Below are positions 40,601 to 44,200 of a stretch of 64,000 nucleotides of DNA, piece by piece. The position numbers were made by a program, and so were the translations under genes. Below the pieces are notes generated by a model. It made no database searches. It was not told the origin of the DNA and was given only the letters and a program-made list of their open reading frames with translations. Origin of the DNA: an uncultured Isosphaeraceae bacterium (lineage in GTDB: Bacteria > Planctomycetota > Planctomycetia > Isosphaerales > Isosphaeraceae); NCBI GenBank assembly GCA_945957605.1, contig CAMFLR010000009.1, positions 62,001 to 126,000 of the forward strand, given 5' to 3'. How positions within the stretch are numbered: position 1 is the first letter of the stretch; each line of letters starts with the position of its first letter.

Positions 40601-41506
40601 GGTGACGGAACCAAGATTCGTGGCCGTGCCGCTCGAAAGGTTGACGTTCACCGCCGTGCTGAACGCGGTGTAGTCGAGCGTGTTCGTGCCGGCGCCGCCG
40701 GTCAGGCTCACGCTGCCGCTTCCCACGAACGGTTTCACGGCGAAGTTGGAATTGGCATCGCTACCAATAATCTTGCTGATATTTGTGAACGTGATATTGC
40801 TATTGAACGTTCCCGAGTTCGGGCCCGTGATTGTCCAACTATCGTTCGTACCTCCAGCAGTGTTCAACGACTGGACCGTTGCGGTGGCAGCGGTGCCGCC
40901 CTTGATTGACAGCGATCCGCCTGTGAACGACTGAAGCTGGAATGTCGTCGCGTTCGTGCCGCCTTTTACCTGGGCGACCTGGCTGAACGACACGATTCCG
41001 TCGAGCGTGCCTGCGTTTGCGCTGGTGATTTTCCAGGTGTCGGTTGGATCGTTCGCACCGGCGGTCGAGGTGATCGAACCGTTCGGCGTGCCGCTATAGA
41101 TGAGCGAGACACCCGACGCGAGATATGTGGGGTCGAGCGCAAGGTCGTCGGACCCGCTTCCCAGGTTCACGGAGACCTGAGTCAGCGTGCTGATTGCAGC
41201 CGACTGCGTGCCGCCGATGGCTGAGTTGAGGTCGTTCGAGAATGAGTTGCCAGCGTCGGTGCTGTATTCTAGATTTCCATTATCGATACGCAGGAGAAGA
41301 TCATTCGTGGCGGAGTCGCCTGTGAACTGAACGTGCGATCCGGTGAGCGCAACGGCGATTGCCATCAAGGCGCGATCTTCGAGCGGCTCAACGCCAAACA
41401 CTTGTTTTTCAAGACTTGCCGTCAGCCGCGATTTTCTGCGAGCGTTTTTCTCACCTCTGCGTCGTGATCGCGCAAAACGCCCGAGCGAATCAGAGAAAAT
41501 CGACAT
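16637..41506 (-). CDS. Giant multidomain surface protein, 8,289 residues
   Basis: A single uninterrupted frame of 24,870 bp. Order of parts (approximate residues): Arg-rich leader and LEPR-XLL-type motif EPLEDRALM (1-50); six clusters of RTX-like calcium-binding repeats such as GGAGNNTLSGSGGDDT (300-1450), interleaved with four flagellin-hook-IN-like modules; filamentous-haemagglutinin-like beta-solenoid with eight marked units (2680-3750); more beta-helix (3750-5680); Gly-rich block (5695-6045); beta-propeller-like repeats with SPDGRYVY and SPDGLHVYAI (6285-6555); discoidin-like section (6755-6900); about eight PKD-type domains with xDWGDGT (7100-7935); Ig-like domain (7940-8030); MBG domain (8030-8115); dockerin-like EF-hand pair GDFDGDGLVTSADL and GDLDGNNVYDATDY (8229-8289). 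GGGAG precedes ATG 41506. Likely a calcium-stabilised adhesin or cell-wall protein. Upstream on the same strand lie the LRR kinase and an ECF sigma factor. Confidence 0.93.
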   Translation of the reverse strand: MSIFSDSLGRFARSRRRGEKNARRKSRLTASLEKQVFGVEPLEDRALMAIAVALTGSHVQFTGDSATNDLLLRIDNGNLEYSTDAGNSFSNDLNSAIGGTQSAAISTLTQVSVNLGSGSDDLALDPTYLASGVSLIYSGTPNGSITSTAGANDPTDTWKITSANAGTLDGIVSFSQVAQVKGGTNATTFQLQSFTGGSLSIKGGTAATATVQSLNTAGGTNDSWTITGPNSGTFNSNITFTNISKIIGSDANSNFAVKPFVGSGSVSLTGGAGTNTLDYTAFSTAVNVNLSSGTATNLGSVTGIENVTGGSGDDSIAGDGQSNVLNGGAGNNTLSGSGGDDTYVFTGSWGTDTISAGTVTSGDTNTLDFSAISSDKNVAVNADDSLNITSAAGTVKATGIQALVAGPGNNTLDYSAYSTGVTVDLLHGVGTDFTTISGIKNVTGSSSDDTLIGDANANRLIGGGGNDTITGNGGSDFIDGGTGTNTLVESMDADFTLINTKLTITPFGGSTSMVESIANIQNASLTGGVHPNRIDASGFTLGGVTIDGGSTIPLSVLNNGNGVQTNDAVTFAMTGATPLASLNNGDGVGIAGANKADFQVVLTDGTSFNVSLTGATTIQDVINKITTAAPAGRLSVTIDDAAAESLVIEDLTPTAGGAVQINAMNGSTAATDLGFASDSPGAILHGSPITNVSDDLLVILSDGTRDAIDLSGLTTLQDVIAAMEASDPRLIVTINSAGTGLVVRDTAGGAGNLQIQARNGSTAAANLGILGTGVGPVLNGTNIAATGIFLDGRSDNDVLIGTANNDTFVVSGGAETITGGGGTNTLIAARDANMTLTNSSFSMGGATATISGINQATLTGGRLGNTLDASAFSGAVTLVGDIGNDILRGGAGNDTITGGGGSDIISGGGGTNTNVETNDGRFVLSGTTASSTLDMGQGVDQVDQVTVDSGVTSGNFRLSYGNYVTAEIPYNALTSVVKSALGALPNLGPDDIMVSQADVGAPYVITFVGNMAGKPALTLSVVNVDLVGGNVTASVTTTGSTVYNTLTNIQNVNYSAQASDSLMDVSSWNGNATLNGGAGDDVLKGGSGTNVLNGGDGDDTIVLGSGNNTADGGAGQNTIVDTQNANMTLTDASLTVGATVNLIANFQLAQLTGGAATTRIDASGFSGTSAITGLQYLNGGNGVRTTEGSFVNMQGSESIDKLSTMNNGAGVHTLPGSDLKITLTDGTIVNVSLSTAATIRDVENFIMTASHGRLTVGLNTDGTGFVLTDTQSHGGNIKVASGNGSTAAADLGILGTGTGTTLTGQPISDGASDIRVMLTDGSYVFVDLSQLQTIQDVLDAIEAASTQLVATFTGGAIKLVDNSGGGGKLTVADWNGSFAATDLGIQGTAAGLNNTLVGTSLGIGRVTINGGGGTATLIGSPGNDVFTSGNGNATIVGGGGSDTLVESGDVNFTLSNTALTFGPYTDHISGIEAAILTGGASANVIDASAFTLGPVVINSGGGLDTLKGGTAGGNQFLIDVTGMTQPTGPNDSAHQVTVYPGGANSNVDVTGFGTTVSQSVMNWVRYPGTNASTITFSGYNGQADISHLADQTLTFVGDLVTNGSSVSVNAGVINLQGHKIDTSAPGKAGDITLMGKTINIGGGAQLLAISSASPSLDGTILIQAVNDRADVTGLPGLGNANVNLNVVNVQIGYATIQGGDVEIMATASNTALLKASDFGNVPGLSTILSTGLNSILKVLKGLSFFAAVAYSESDATISIGSAATDAGPTSIVANTFTAWSSSTAAPSASPTSLAVVGIAAAVAKTDAEVTLGRVTITTTQDAIVRASTDNTVKSKGSGKVKSGLNFGIGLSVTIDTAIADVTKDATLNIGQNLFVQGDAVTRNSTQGTSQSGANGQVGVALAVSVTESKVNAFLDGTATVGNNVTVTAMLNQEPITKTVPPIYSYGVVASAGVETDGTGDLFQDLFKSTVGKIKSKGDELFPFVNNAISWVKGKLGLEEETSATGTRKDFQAVAGVAVVEENNNVVARIGDGVTTDATDHAKVNAGGSITVNSSVSDAPVIYASATAQTSEEPWKKPDQSKTYTGTVSVGVALAIDVGDYHNDTFAYIAGNAIVNAKGSIAVKADSENAFDPTSTWGSDLSSFGDPTVYTATYKTSDGSQTLANGDTVQVPSTYDKSKGGGGKPYEVYTYIGPENNTLDLSNTDYTNKLLWQGSNGVAAGALGFLQNFRQLNSYLNGDLGLTNNLLNNQAQSLATGQTKASVAGAVTVLLLEATGDARIKTGASVNQDTSYRTGQQDVTVSGTGENDTISLNGNIQTPGLGNLGISTSSDFKGWSASNPLSSIKKFTPLGVGGPETSAAVGATVSVYLFHDDIEAQVEDGVKLYADSLAVLANNGILGITIAGSGGKSKDFSFNGVVVYVGVNDTTIARVGSQSSITVGTNKALDSDGDSLDASLVVQATDSVTAVSVAGALAISEKTGVGGSVAIQRINRDTEAVIGDLLTTTTANPGGLIDVGSDAEIGADNKGFIGAFAVAGASASNTQERHQETQTTAIAGAVGFAFNQVLGQTKSYINNATLNVGGNLSATATFEPIVEALSIGGSYASGGATSVALAGAGAANLVDQDTQAFIQNSGGARFVDINGTLALTATDLSQVFAQAGAVAIAWGSGDASEGAKSLSIGASIAINDIGSQAGFSVKAFVANSTVSAGGNISLSATSTADEEVLAVGGALAKASGGVSFNSSLAGAAAGAYSENLISKTIAATIQGGANVSTPTGSNADISLTATDSTTLIRADAFGIALSYASASQALGGATAGAGSIGVAAAVNDVSGSVDAGVDGATVTADGDLSIEAASSAVVAALAIGVAASLATGTGTTGAFAGAGAGTGNTIKEDDEAYLRNNANAKTRHGSLNINASDNSSITANSGGFGLGLAIGGDGNALGVTIGISAAVNDIENKVLAFVDGSSATASTGNLTISASETASVQALTIGGALGVGYSAGETGVGVGAAGAGSGNTIKNDVEAFASTSSTLTTTNSGTISLTADDTPTIIANAGGVGIGIGVSGAGTAIGASLGVAAAVNDVEDTVKAYINASTATAAGSLLLSSNNGGGISFATQHGLNTGDAVVYHAGAGNTAPGGLKDGTTYYVVKINATEIALAATLADALAGKTIVLTSAGSGSGMTLAGSSGTLSFGASNVRPGASIQALTIGGAVAIGASNTDGVGVAAAGAGSGNTVKNKVETYIVDASTAKNQSVQAGTAGAGSLSMVAIDASAIVANGGGIGIGIGVGEGTGVGATIGISAASNDIENTVLAYSDNSKITVTGGGATLLASETSSIQALTIGGAIAVGGSTGGVGVGVGLAGAGSGNTIKNTVEAYVQNSSSLTTNSSSLGVSVTATDASSITANGGGVGIAAGGGGSVGVGVSAGVGYSNNDVENKVETWVTQSTVDSSGPVSLASNETATITGLTIGGAIALGIGADAGVAVGIAGSSTTNTVKDTVFSFVSNSSQVTSHGGISIGATDSTIIVGNGGGVTLGVAGSAGVAVGVAVGFALASNDVENKVEAYVDSSALTSTSGNVSIIATENTQTTAASLGGALTVVGSGSVALAGAGAGANSSNTLKNMVLAYENSAAITTTTSGTVFIKAIDTATPIAEGAAGAVSIAASPDGAVSLAVGAGLASNNVQDTVHAYGQSSTISSAGGVTISAFDQTSGAEAESLAASVAGTLAPGVAFAVGGANSSNTIKNDVAAYFKGASATSKGSITALGDISVTATQVSSLDSKVGAGALVIGPVGASVAASISNNQDTSTVSASVDDATIQGRSFTLASSGNDTLTADTLATAIAAAIGAAGAGGDATSTVSPNVNTTVGSDVSVTTTGGDLNVTANATRSASAKFRAVSGSFVAIGIANTNTNINGDTGVSVGAGASLTSGANLNITATSSESTNSDCGSVTGSVIAGGGASTANSNTNETTEVTVGDVSGSATPVATTITALNNALISSASSTTSAQASATNNDGALIYADGDPTATLTISAPSSAKLGAAVNLTSTLGNITLQASTNDVNVKATTDAEGGGFVKHADSTTTAVLNDAATAVVGGNSALTASLGTILVDSINTTDINSHATANGGGVGAISSADSNLTANSPTESDINNGAILTARTVTVDSKGLTKRSAIADPTSTAGAVGVNNESTTTVTTTFTSKVVIDENTQITGTDQVNLTANSGPVVSTSHSNANSIALAGKTNSTANHTVTFGAEIITKGGTVTPGNYVPPPDSSITAGNLVVSTSSPAAVLVTNDERTGAAGDTGSATPVSVFHPTNDIQFNSVVTILGAGPRLHIGPQGQVIEQSGGVTYQTLSNEISVDPISAKTSGTATFSTGVDGSKLITGTAIFHFGTGFGAVILTNDSPNDFLIHDISVTNPNAKVSVVVDPTLSTGFHYTTDLGAVGLTRVTITNTSHSNIYLAGTIDNPLGITSVVNTDGNASSTAANIRSMGNGQLIKTGQLTLTSTKGAIGTSTLPIGIELVQSNVLAPTLNATAAGLVALDVTGLNMTASPFLATGTILGSSTNLRFEDGSVVSGNTTIPQATAYSFTNEPSTVILNADAGTSTAVSLTFSGAGDLSIGKINSRRGDVTLNAGGALIDATNGFSTNVAGRNVTLNTAATPGTTIGTASYPLTVIVSQGTAGALYANTTGDIHLMGTSGDLTLGGVTSSGGVAYIGSNGQILDGGAAGVSVLNALGAVLTAQRAVGMAGTPLTTNIANLEAYSAAGGISLTNLAALTIGGISSMDGIRAGGIVNVVSAGTMLIAEKVTSTGSVTLSATLLPSDNENLTLLPNVSVSSTGASGKVTLAAAQNVTLSAGSTVATSSSGSIAIQGDLAGAATAGATIDISGALNSPTTQITTGPLSDTVYIHQLSYQSTLIVDTGSGAGDSLYIDGVTGHVAWTLFTGSVKAQTPSGIANINYTNALENLYINAKPNAAIGDDSFVVNGTSAAVQTQINAGNGNNTLTVNAKTSAGSIVQNTPLVYFSGTGTNAVTVNGAIGVRNDFVVANETNILDGGDVVGTGLILRYVGATNLTLNAANTPTNISVYSTLVPTAINGNGGGTNVGLGGDITTAVPVIFAAHTGIPITAPYSLASFNSDITVNGSTIALSILDTNDSTTRDAFLTATSLSGLSDRATSVNFGALGSLTVDLGSGGGQFQIQNTFSSSSPVTINTGILAGNAVNRETITVFASSAPLVFNGDGVNDLLIFDAQTQTTPISNAQLTQVGGYISLTNFGPIMQSSFQGITEVDLRLGQNTDSLLMNYSGSGVINVYTTAGDDTITIDQIGPDGGTIFGATGQTTVQVNVPDSPTNPKLATLPALKLSKITNLIVDNSTNTAAVSWTVANGEISGTENFATQDLLSTDGASSVKILGGTSDSNTLNVVSVATAVNATINADKVILVAGKDAISSTNFETYNNFSDLSRIIHFGSLNNGSSSYTENGFTISPDAGTLVLNSNFTNSVGFSSTTTKLNLASSTPNTLFGLYSVSLSGNGEVVFTGTTANTDRTGAQTLVSQPFHVNSTIGFQNFILPSTFSALSNVSWKVISGTVFTTNIVATAQYTAVTETDPGTVAATNSTYSGTITFDTDTGRILDKNNNPIPTTSFNGTKWLSSVGSAITTYYFDGDLNIPDSTNVQITGNHALSVQVLNNVKLGASVTFSVPAGQGGGGVSIVGQLTGQGGAGGATAAGGTGGAGGTGGSAGSWVASGGNGGAGTNGTIGGAGHSGSNGVAGANGSTGLNNNVIAIGGTAGNGAQEIISGGSAGAGGGGGAGVYYGTAGDGHPGGTGGNGTDGLTTVPHGTTYAGGSGQAGQNRGDGNDSDISGGGSGAQGGGGGGGGSGSGGGGAGGGGGGGGWGGATFISSQYLQGVAGAGNVNGGSGGAGGQGGRGSAGGAGGGAYEIVALGSVFVDTKTVFNALGGNAQVVQAGLAGQAGGGGSSSSVLKGAGIIGGNGGSSGPSGVGGTGATGGAGGAGGGGAGGTIKLVGTTVNLSGSVINLNGGSGGNTGGAGRLVLGSNTASVGTYSNNGGVLTTLNTGSVGPNPYIGGPSTPYIANLAGGAYPYGLVTGGTSAFTSDSVYAAIANAAPTDVLAVVREPIAQGLASYTGYDALLIVNLTNTTLPTPRLAESAGTPGSMTQLKLGGVQASSLFGTFTLSNVGGLPAHSVWMTLIPSNSSSNVNVSVALGNVAFASATNRSLGENASFTLGLQKQAQSAGAVIPSLQATAVSRDGGTVFSVNASTGIVISANAVDLTQRQTFQSGVSGIPAILGADAIVDTYDSATGTEYVSIGASNSDTLATFQFNPTTRTLTYVRSVAVGGTNNYYNSLAVGTDGSTIYAAGNDGIAKYTGNGSTISVNKQKSSSTFGNFSGLATSPDGRYVYTVSSSDNDLLVLDATTLNVVQTLAHTTNVNDGLLGVSGVAVSPDGLHVYAISATGQTLAAFSVNPGAALPLTATQTLKQGDASGTRGLANPTSISTSPDNQYIYVVSGGSDNSIAVFQLDLSGNLSLEQFDAADAGLGSPDAVVAAGPTVGHVSVAANTLTFGSGAAGQFQTGDVFTYVGPTSAGDHAIVGLTPNTTYYVITTSNAFGIQLAATQTDAAAGIAIPISLSSTSTNITYLSRMIYVASQTGSGLTQGGLASFRELPPSTSAGHVLTIQYSSMHTLNLTTGSHDDTITEPVRATAPVVNVNAGDGNNTVNLADWANTTSVQTGSGVDSVSVHSNPKTFGSQNVAGNPNAVASQSSTIDPYVASNAIDGNPNTVSLTNSDYYASWVDELGSEYYLGNITINFALPALFNSNFIVVVYDKGQITFAQSFAPGFEVQPSYNFNVPINNGLGAYGDAILIEFNGYNDAGNGLLGLAEVGAYTTLAPQTLSVNTGDGNDSVSVLNTNAGDNVNINEGNGNDTLQVSGQNISSSPNSSFFADGGSGNTPDTYFDTLNFDAGGLATNPAVPPIPNGSVQVQGNFGKLNYLSYEGIPGFTAATASTGNYTINEGQGLSLNLATATAASNSPIQTILWDLNGDGTYGDASGKNPTLTWAQLVDLGMSTAGSYPISMEVISSNNTIYAYGNLTINYVAPTITLTDPVTGIVGQPFTIGFTPHQTGGETLTGWVVNWGDGTTDTLPSDATGATHVYTKPVTGSLNVALFDSHSTTVEATDVSGSVNIRLDQQTIDPGGPYVIHVGDSLTLTAKSSGNPTGFAWDINGDTVFSDAFGNVPAAVNGVVTSTATLTWAQLQAVLTSAGLINDQPQTLTNVAVKVTYAGGSETSQTKTLQILDTPPTADLSALNVNVGNTSTVSFANSTDLSAAEVRAGFTYSYDFDNDGIFEVTNSTSTSATIPSNITAHPGTYTIHGRITDKASGFTDYTTALVVSDVAPTVNVGSDQNVLAGTVVNLGPANFNWPGYTTPGHTETFSASVDWGDGSSTPAQLTITPGGYQVPTTGTIAATHVFTPGSTYKVIVTVQDAYGNSGSSFFHVTVASPAVNVSAGPDQTINEGGSINLSGATFTDSSAPIVHTATIDWGDGTSLETVPAGAIGEPGLPTDSGGIAATHAYGNNGVYTVTLIVSDGLPGGSATSTMKVTVNNVAPTVDAGDDQSVGTGVPVAINATFSDPGFLVNSVGETYTATIDWGDNTSTVGVVSTTPGGPGVLTTGTVTGTHTYSSKGNHVVTVHVTDGTAEGVDSLTVTDPAPALQGTQTISGVEGSPVALSNVEFSYDGISTSFAASINWGDGTISTGILTLDSSSPAGKTTGTIDGTHTYGAFGNYNVSVTIMNAAGASQTLPITANITNLAPTLAALPPGLIVKGQVFSLSESFNDPGFLDTHSAVVDWGDGTISTVDALSRVVDSTGHSSPVLVEPTQTTPGSLALSHIYNDTSNHTVTVTVFDQGQLSATVSRLYMQNLTSQVNVVANSSPSIYGQLVNFTATVSGDPGSPVATGSVQFLADGVPFGLAVPLVNGSATSAQINTLGAGIHVITAQYSGDATYSVGTGTTNQQINKAHIYVTAANQAINHGDAIPTLTYSLSGFVLSQNSSVVTGTAVLSTNANAPNAAGKYGITVDASGLSAANYDFVTVSGVLTVRPKIVDVLAQWGGRTISLMGLNRDLPFVNITAIDVIFSDDVVVKSSAATLKSTLASGGGTYAFNGATYDSVKHQESWTLPTAIGIDRLMLNLDNTIAAAADQSITIAGSSSFNFAVLPGDFDGDGLVTSADLTDVRNQMTGYFPADGTHVVWGDLDGNNVYDATDYALAKARLGKRLP
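21540..21800 (-). repeat. Second copy of a TTYYV-type domain in the giant protein
   Basis: Coding repeat of about 85 residues (about 6570-6655) containing GLTPNTTYYVIT and IQLAATQTDAAAG. It matches the copy at 31940-32200 (GLKDGTTYYVVK, IALAATLADALAG) in motif order and spacing, although the two lie 10 kb apart within one gene. The unit therefore behaves as a mobile or exchangeable domain inside the protein. Confidence 0.6.
23370..24420 (-). repeat. Gly-rich (GGx)n coding block in the giant protein
   Basis: About 350 residues (5695-6045) dominated by Gly with Ala, Ser, Asn and Thr, as in GGAGGATAAGGTGGAGGTGG, with long runs of Gly near the centre. It resembles the Gly/Ala-rich blocks of other bacterial surface proteins and may form polyglycine II or an extended beta-helix. 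The same style of sequence recurs in the surface protein starting at 60739. Confidence 0.8.
30250..33460 (-). repeat. Tandem array of about 125-residue solenoid units in the giant protein
   Basis: Eight units are marked by variants of NDVENKVEAYVDSS; the markers sit near 33450, 33028, 32650, 32268, 31595, 31213, 30844 and 30468, giving steps of mostly 370-390 bp (about 123-128 residues). Each unit has a second half marked by GSGNTIKNxVEAY. The step between 32268 and 31595 is about 290 bp longer because a separate domain (31940-32200) is inserted there. Confidence 0.8.
31940..32200 (-). repeat. TTYYV-type domain inserted in the solenoid array
   Basis: About 87 residues (about 3100-3190) interrupt the regular array, beginning near NGGGISFATQHGLNTGD and including GLKDGTTYYVVK and IALAATLADALAG. 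The array resumes on the other side with its usual unit. A related copy lies at 21540-21800. Confidence 0.65.
37165..40600 (-). repeat. RTX-like and flagellin-hook-IN-like modules, partly duplicated
   Basis: Residues about 300-1450. RTX-like glycine/aspartate repeats (for example GGSGDDSIAGDGQSNVLNGG, GGAGDDVLKGGSG) occur in six clusters. Two pairs of modules of about 100 residues (39160-39790 and 37310-37900) share TDGTSFNVSL or TDGTIVNVSL, T-I-[QR]-D-V and NGSTAA-DLGI, a pattern like the flagellin hook IN motif of FlgK/FliD. The block RTX plus module pair appears twice, which points to an internal duplication. Confidence 0.65.
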
Positions 41507-41675
41507 CGTCGCGCTCCCGGTGCAAAATCAAGAAGATGAGAATATCGAGACCCGCTGAAGCGGGCGCAGAGCGAACGTAAGACAGACCTTCTAAGAGGTC
41601 GTCGCAAACCGATCTGTCATAATGAATGCAAGAAGTTAAAGGCGGAGAGCGGTGTTCCTGGCCCAGGAGCGACGT

Positions 41676-44033
41676 TTAGGGCGACGCAGGCCTTGGAACG
41701 AATTGCTGCCAGAACGACTTCACTTCAAGGTTGTTGATCCATTTGAGCGAAGGCATCCCGCGAAGCACCTCGGCTTGCTTGGCGTCGGGAGGATCGCAGC
41801 GAATCATAGCAATGTGAAGCGTTTTGAGAGGCGTCAAATCTTTCACACGGGTGTTCTCGATGGTCAGCGCTTCGAGCGGCATTCTTTCAATGGGCGTCAG
41901 GTCCGAGATTTCCGAGACATCAGCCCAAAAATGAATTAATGAACCGTTCTTCAATGGCGAAATATCGGCAATCTTGGTTCGAGAAATATTCAAATGTTCG
42001 AGCCGAGAATTCCGCAACGGTTCCAGGTCGCGAACCTGCGTGTTTGACAGATTGAGATCCGCCAGCGGCGAGCCGCGCAGAGGAGAGATATCGGCCACGG
42101 GTGTGAGTTCGACGCGGAGCGACCGCAAGGGCATTCCGGCGAGTGTTGAAAGATCGGAGACTTTGGTCCCAAAGCACGAGAAGAACGTCAGCTTCATACC
42201 GGCCAGCGGCGATAGATCGCTGATTGGATTGCGGTCGATCGCCAAATAGGTGAGATTCAATCCCTTGAGATCATCGAGCCGCGAAAGCATGCCGGGTCGC
42301 ACTTGCATTCCCATGCATTCGAGCTCGCGTAGAGAGTGAAGCGCACGAAGCGGCGAAAGATCGGTGATGTGATCGGTCACGAACCGAAGCGCAACGATCT
42401 CGCTACCTTCAAAAGTTGGCGACATCTCGCCGTTGAACTCAGGATTCAAGGCCTGAAGCTGTGATCTCAAGGTATCGACAGAAACCGATAAGCTTGTTGT
42501 ATTCGCCGGTTCGTGGCTGATCCGAACGACCTGCCGCCCTCCGCGTTCGAGCTGAACAAGCTCTTGTTTTAGCAGCTTCCCCGAACGAGTCGCCTTTAAT
42601 TCGTAGCGTCCCGGGCGCAAGCGAATTTCGTTGGAACCAGCGGCGGTGACGACCAGTTCCTCGTCACCGACATCAACCTTCACGCCAGGATCGGCCGACT
42701 CGATCACGAGCGTCCCGTCGGGCTGGGTGAGCCGAATCACGGTCTGACTGATTTTGGTAATGCCCGTTGCTTCGGAGAGACCCGTTCCGGCGAGCACTGC
42801 GAAAATGGCCGCCGCCGCCAACCATCGCCGGTGTTTAGGCCGATTCGCGTCATGGAAACGAGGTTCGCGAGGCACGGTCAGCCCCTGCTGCGTGAGGGCC
42901 AGACCATGCGTGAGCCGCTCGGCCACATCATTCGCCGAAGCATAGCGCCCATCGGGATTTTTCGACAGAAGCCGGTCGATCACATCGCCCAGCCACTCGG
43001 GAACATCGGGGTTGATTTGCCGTAAGGGCTGATGCGGCGAGTCGCACACCTTGCGAAGCACAGCCAGCGTCGATTCGGCGCGGAATGGGGCGCAGCCAGC
43101 AAAGCAGGCGTAGAGCACCGCCCCGAGCGCAAACAGGTCGGCGCGATGATCGATGGCGCGTCCCTCGGCCTGTTCGGGCGCCATGTACGACGGCGTTCCG
43201 AGGATTACGCCGCTCATCGTTTCCGAGGCATCCGCCACGGCACGAGCGAGGCCGAAGTCGGTGAGCTTGACTCGCTCCATTCCTTCTTCGAGCAGAATGT
43301 TCGCTGGCTTCACATCACGATGGACAAGACCTTGCGCATGAGCTGCCGCCAAGCCAAGTGCGGCCTGGGCACCAATGCGCAAAACCTCGACCGTTCCCAG
43401 CGGACCGTCCCGTTTCAACCGATCTTGCAGCGAGCCGCCGTTGATGTATTCCATCACCAGGAATGGCGGCCGATGATTGTCCTCAACGGCGTGAATCGTC
43501 ACAACGTGCTCGTGACAAACCGCCGCCGCGGCGCGAGCCTCGCGACTGAATCGCCGCCGTGCTGCTGCGTTAGATACCATGCTCGGCGGCAACACCTTGA
43601 GCGCGACAATGCGGTCGAGCCCCGGGTCTCGGGCGCGAAGGACGATTCCCGTTGCCCCTCCGCCGATTTCGCCCAGAACGTCATATCGACCGAGCCGGCC
43701 GAGTGATCCCGGGTGCTCTGACTTCATAAGGAAGTCGAGCGGCCAGACTTTATCGAGCTCGGTCAGCTCTTCGGAATGAGGATTTCCCGCCTCTGCCATC
43801 GTCTTGGCAAGAAATCGCCGGACGGCGCCACGATCTTCAGGCAGATCGGCTCGCGATGCTTGTTCTAAGGCTGGCTTTTCCAGGAATTGATTCGAACGCT
43901 CGTGGGCACGCAACAGCAACTCGACGCGCAGCCGGACATCCGGACAACCCACGCAGGCGGCATCCAGAAAAGATGCACGTTCCGCCGCGTCGGTGCGGAG
44001 CAAGGCTTCGGCGAAGAGCGATTCCTCGTCCAC
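41676..44033 (-). CDS. Transmembrane Ser/Thr protein kinase with leucine-rich repeats
   Basis: Hanks-type kinase, 785 residues. The N-terminal part has the planctomycete leader LFAEALLRTDAAERASFLD. The kinase domain (about 117-385) has the Gly loop GEIGGGATGIV, Lys 146 in VALKV, the catalytic loop HRDVKPANILL (238-248), DFGLA (259-263) and GTPSYMAPEQ, so it should be active. One membrane helix lies at about 404-420 (WLAAAAIFAVLAGTGL). Outside are a PEGA-like beta segment (about 425-500) and LRR-type repeats (about 560-760), for example NPISDLSPLAGMKL and TQVRDLEPLRNSRL. The start is GTG at 44033, which fits the family N terminus. An ECF sigma gene lies 167 bp upstream and the giant gene 169 bp downstream, all on one strand. 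The LRRs probably sense a ligand outside the inner membrane. Confidence 0.93.
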   Translation of the reverse strand: MDEESLFAEALLRTDAAERASFLDAACVGCPDVRLRVELLLRAHERSNQFLEKPALEQASRADLPEDRGAVRRFLAKTMAEAGNPHSEELTELDKVWPLDFLMKSEHPGSLGRLGRYDVLGEIGGGATGIVLRARDPGLDRIVALKVLPPSMVSNAAARRRFSREARAAAAVCHEHVVTIHAVEDNHRPPFLVMEYINGGSLQDRLKRDGPLGTVEVLRIGAQAALGLAAAHAQGLVHRDVKPANILLEEGMERVKLTDFGLARAVADASETMSGVILGTPSYMAPEQAEGRAIDHRADLFALGAVLYACFAGCAPFRAESTLAVLRKVCDSPHQPLRQINPDVPEWLGDVIDRLLSKNPDGRYASANDVAERLTHGLALTQQGLTVPREPRFHDANRPKHRRWLAAAAIFAVLAGTGLSEATGITKISQTVIRLTQPDGTLVIESADPGVKVDVGDEELVVTAAGSNEIRLRPGRYELKATRSGKLLKQELVQLERGGRQVVRISHEPANTTSLSVSVDTLRSQLQALNPEFNGEMSPTFEGSEIVALRFVTDHITDLSPLRALHSLRELECMGMQVRPGMLSRLDDLKGLNLTYLAIDRNPISDLSPLAGMKLTFFSCFGTKVSDLSTLAGMPLRSLRVELTPVADISPLRGSPLADLNLSNTQVRDLEPLRNSRLEHLNISRTKIADISPLKNGSLIHFWADVSEISDLTPIERMPLEALTIENTRVKDLTPLKTLHIAMIRCDPPDAKQAEVLRGMPSLKWINNLEVKSFWQQFVPRPASP

Positions 44034-44200
44034 GATGCCGTCTCGTTAGGAGAAAGTCAGGAAGTCGCGACGAGCGCCGTCGTCGCAATTGGACATCGCA
44101 TGCGAGAATGTTCATCAAGAGCATTGCCGACGCGATGAAATGAGTCCACACCCCTAGTGGCGCAGTTTGTGCAAATCAACCCTCACCATGATGCCAAAAA

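Noticed and set aside
16764..40934. Many long open frames on the plus strand opposite the giant gene (for example 25637-26926, 16868-17887, 29502-30266, 39944-40909)
   Set aside because: They show low-complexity Arg/Ala/Val/Asp-rich or Pro-rich sequence that mirrors the repeated Gly/Thr/Asn codons of the giant gene, with no family motifs. The minus-strand frame explains the whole region.
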